Positions 6,250-7,476 of a stretch of DNA of 7,476 nucleotides are shown one piece after another. This stretch comes from Gammaproteobacteria bacterium. GTDB lineage: Bacteria > Pseudomonadota > Gammaproteobacteria > Methylococcales > UBA2780. Location of the stretch: NCBI GenBank assembly GCA_003646305.1, contig QNFJ01000105.1:1-7476 (forward strand), given 5' to 3'. Position numbers and translations under genes: made by a program. The notes beneath the pieces were generated by a model. That model saw only the letters and a program-made list of their open reading frames with translations, did no database searches and was not told the origin of the DNA. How positions within the stretch are numbered: the first letter of the stretch is position 1; every line of letters starts with the position of its first letter.

Positions 6250-6257
6250 TTTTTGTA

Positions 6258-6854
6258 ATGAAGCTTAGGAGAAGAGTAAGTGCTCTGGTTTTTGGTGTGG
6301 CAATGTCATTTTTTCTATCCGCCTGTGGTGAGAAGCTGGCGGTGCCAACAGCCGATGAGGCTGCCGAGATCATGAAGATAGGGATAGGGTTCCCTCGAGT
6401 TAGAATCGCTGAATTACCCGTTGAAGTTGATAAGAACGACTGGCAGTCAGCATTTAGTGTTGGAAACAGACTGAACCAGTTCTATAAGGCGGGGCTTGTT
6501 CAATACATCGTTCCGGAAGGTAAAGAGAGGGTTTACCGCGTCACCTTGACAGACAAGGGGCAAGCAGCCCTTTTTGATAATGAGGTTCACCCTGGCGGTA
6601 CGTATAACCGTGGTTTTTATCGAGTGAAGCTGGCCCTGGATAAGTTCGACCAGGTATTCAACGTCGCAGAATATGAAGTTTATGAGTTGGGAACCGGCAT
6701 TGATGATATGTTCACCTCGGATGTTACTTTCGGATGGACACCGACAGAAGTAACGCCTTATGGCGAAGCGATGGGTATCGAAGAAGGCCGACCAGAGAAA
6801 GCCTCGAAAGGGATTATCTGGTGGGCTGGAAAATGGAAATATATGAGCCAGTAG
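6258..6854 (+). CDS. Lipoprotein of unrecognised family, first of a tandem pair
   Basis: A 198-residue exported protein. Its N-terminus is a clear type II signal: basic MKLRRR, a hydrophobic core to about residue 20, and lipobox L20-S-A-C23, with Cys23 as the lipidated residue. The next residues, GE, lack the Asp that retains lipoproteins in the inner membrane, so outer-membrane sorting is likely by E. coli rules. The mature part contains a conserved block ending in Asp61-Trp62, then a stretch AGLVQY...YRVTLTDKG (about 78-101) that resembles the C-terminal half of a MarR-type winged helix, then GG-TYNRGFY (113-121), SDVTFGWTP (154-162) and an aromatic C-terminus with WW at 188-189. The neighbouring gene encodes a paralogue with the same blocks in the same order. 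I recognise no named family and propose no function; the winged-helix resemblance is inference from a short pattern. Confidence 0.88.
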   Translation: MKLRRRVSALVFGVAMSFFLSACGEKLAVPTADEAAEIMKIGIGFPRVRIAELPVEVDKNDWQSAFSVGNRLNQFYKAGLVQYIVPEGKERVYRVTLTDKGQAALFDNEVHPGGTYNRGFYRVKLALDKFDQVFNVAEYEVYELGTGIDDMFTSDVTFGWTPTEVTPYGEAMGIEEGRPEKASKGIIWWAGKWKYMSQ

Positions 6855-6893
6855 CGCGTTGGCATCGACAGAAAAACAAGATTTATAACATTA

Positions 6894-6896
6894 GAG
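6894..6896 (+). promoter_or_regulatory. Shine-Dalgarno of the second lipoprotein gene
   Basis: GAG, within TTAGAGATAA, lies 8 bases before the ATG at 6905, the same spacing as in the first lipoprotein gene. Only 50 bases separate the two genes and no terminator lies between them. Confidence 0.45.
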
Positions 6897-6904
6897 ATAA
6901 CAAT

Positions 6905-7476
6905 ATGAAAAATAGAAATAGATTATTTTCTCGGCTAGCCGTTGTGTTGGCTTCAGCGTTTCTTTTATCTGCCTGTGGGGGTGAAATAACCAAACTCACC
7001 ATGGAGGAGGCGACACGGATTATGGAGCAGGAGACCGACTATCCAAAGGTAAGGTCGATTAATGTTCCTGCCAAAGTGCACGAAAGGGACTGGCCTGCAG
7101 CGTATAACAAGAGCGGTTTTTTACGTAAATTAGTTGCGGCAGACTTGATGACGTTTACAGAGGCGACACCTCAGGCCCCATTTTTCGTGCTAACACCAAC
7201 CGAAGAAGGGAGTAAGTTTCTTTTGAATGATGGTGAAATTCAATCCGGTGGAGATTTTGGGCGAGGGTTTTACATTGCCAGACAGGCCAATGAGAACTAT
7301 GTGAAGGTGACTAAAATTGCGGAGATGATTCGTTTTAAGGGGCCGCCACCTTCGATTGAGCTACAGGTAACCGATGTTCATTTTGATATCAGCCTCTCAG
7401 ACCTTACCCCTTTTGGAACGGCTGTAGGGTTGAAAGAAGGGCAGCCTGGAGAAGCAAAAACAGGCTTGTTGTGGAA
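6905..7476 (+). CDS. Lipoprotein paralogue, second of the tandem pair, cut by the window end
   Basis: The frame is open to the right edge; 190 residues are visible, so probably only about ten C-terminal residues are missing if it matches its neighbour. The signal is again type II: MKNRNR, a hydrophobic core and lipobox L21-S-A-C24, followed by GG. Blocks shared with the upstream protein, in order: EEATRIM (34-40) with DEAAEIM; PKVR...RDW (47-63) with PRVR...NDW; LTPTEEG (96-102) with LTDKG; GG-DFGRGFY (115-123) with GG-TYNRGFY; TDVHF (156-160) with SDVTF; TPFG (168-171) with TPYG; KEGQP (177-181) with EEGRP; and a terminal Trp190 with Trp188. The two genes therefore arose by an old tandem duplication and have diverged widely. 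The wing-like stretch is less regular here (VAADLMTF...). Function unknown; likely co-transcribed with the gene before it. Confidence 0.87.
   Translation, partial: MKNRNRLFSRLAVVLASAFLLSACGGEITKLTMEEATRIMEQETDYPKVRSINVPAKVHERDWPAAYNKSGFLRKLVAADLMTFTEATPQAPFFVLTPTEEGSKFLLNDGEIQSGGDFGRGFYIARQANENYVKVTKIAEMIRFKGPPPSIELQVTDVHFDISLSDLTPFGTAVGLKEGQPGEAKTGLLW

Larger units (their letters stand above)
5695..6257. other. Long intergenic region with replication-like and regulatory signals
   Basis: This 563-base stretch between the cupin gene and the first lipoprotein gene has no confident protein gene. It is AT-rich and holds, left to right: a 53-codon minus-strand ORF of doubtful status (5716-5877), an IHF-like site (5882-5894), a group of DnaA-box matches (5982-6074), a near-pure AT tract (6083-6114), interleaved inverted repeats (6133-6190) and a consensus -10 box (6207-6212). 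No tRNA, rRNA or transposase remnant was recognised. Confidence 0.7.

Noticed and set aside
6204..6257. GTG at 6204 as an earlier start of the first lipoprotein
   Set aside because: It would add 18 residues before the signal peptide and overlaps the likely -10 box; the ATG at 6258 has a Shine-Dalgarno and directly begins a lipoprotein signal.
1..7476. Insertion sequence, CRISPR array, tRNA, prophage or defence system
   Set aside because: No transposase or integrase motif, no regularly spaced direct repeats, no tRNA-like cloverleaf or att-type duplication was found on either strand.

Overview
The window reads as a piece of a gammaproteobacterial chromosome, probably from a sulfide-oxidising organism with middling G+C (by eye, somewhat under 50%). 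The evidence is a sulfide:quinone oxidoreductase very close to the Acidithiobacillus type, a cobalamin-dependent methionine synthase whose key residues sit within a few positions of those in the E. coli enzyme, and gammaproteobacterial-style lipoproteins. The species cannot be named from this sequence. All confident genes lie on the + strand.

Layout. Positions 1-1304 hold the 3' part of a sulfide:quinone oxidoreductase gene (sqr; about 65 N-terminal codons are off the left edge). A 67-residue DUF2892-type membrane protein gene follows 17 bases later, and a strong intrinsic terminator at 1321-1358 closes the unit. A new unit starts at about 1372 with a perfect TATAAT box and a short leader without a clear Shine-Dalgarno. 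It contains metH (1410-5102), a small DUF836-type glutaredoxin-like protein (5107-5355) and a cupin protein (5368-5694), packed with 4- and 12-base gaps. Positions 5695-6257 hold no confident gene. They contain a 53-codon minus-strand ORF of uncertain status, a cluster of DnaA-box matches including a perfect head-to-head pair, an IHF-like site, a very AT-rich tract, an interleaved pair of inverted repeats and a consensus -10 box. From 6258 to the right edge lie two tandem paralogous lipoprotein genes, the second cut off by the window end.

Function. The left unit passes electrons from sulfide into the membrane quinone pool. The middle unit regenerates methionine from homocysteine, so the cell must make or import cobalamin. 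The glutaredoxin-like and cupin genes appear co-transcribed with metH, but nothing in the sequence ties them to methionine metabolism. The lipoproteins match no family I recognise. Each has a stretch resembling the wing end of a MarR-type winged helix, an odd feature for an exported lipid-anchored protein.

The points most worth a second look are the DnaA-box/AT-rich region, which is origin-like although its surroundings are not typical of an origin, the duplicated lipoprotein family, and the interleaved inverted repeats upstream of it.
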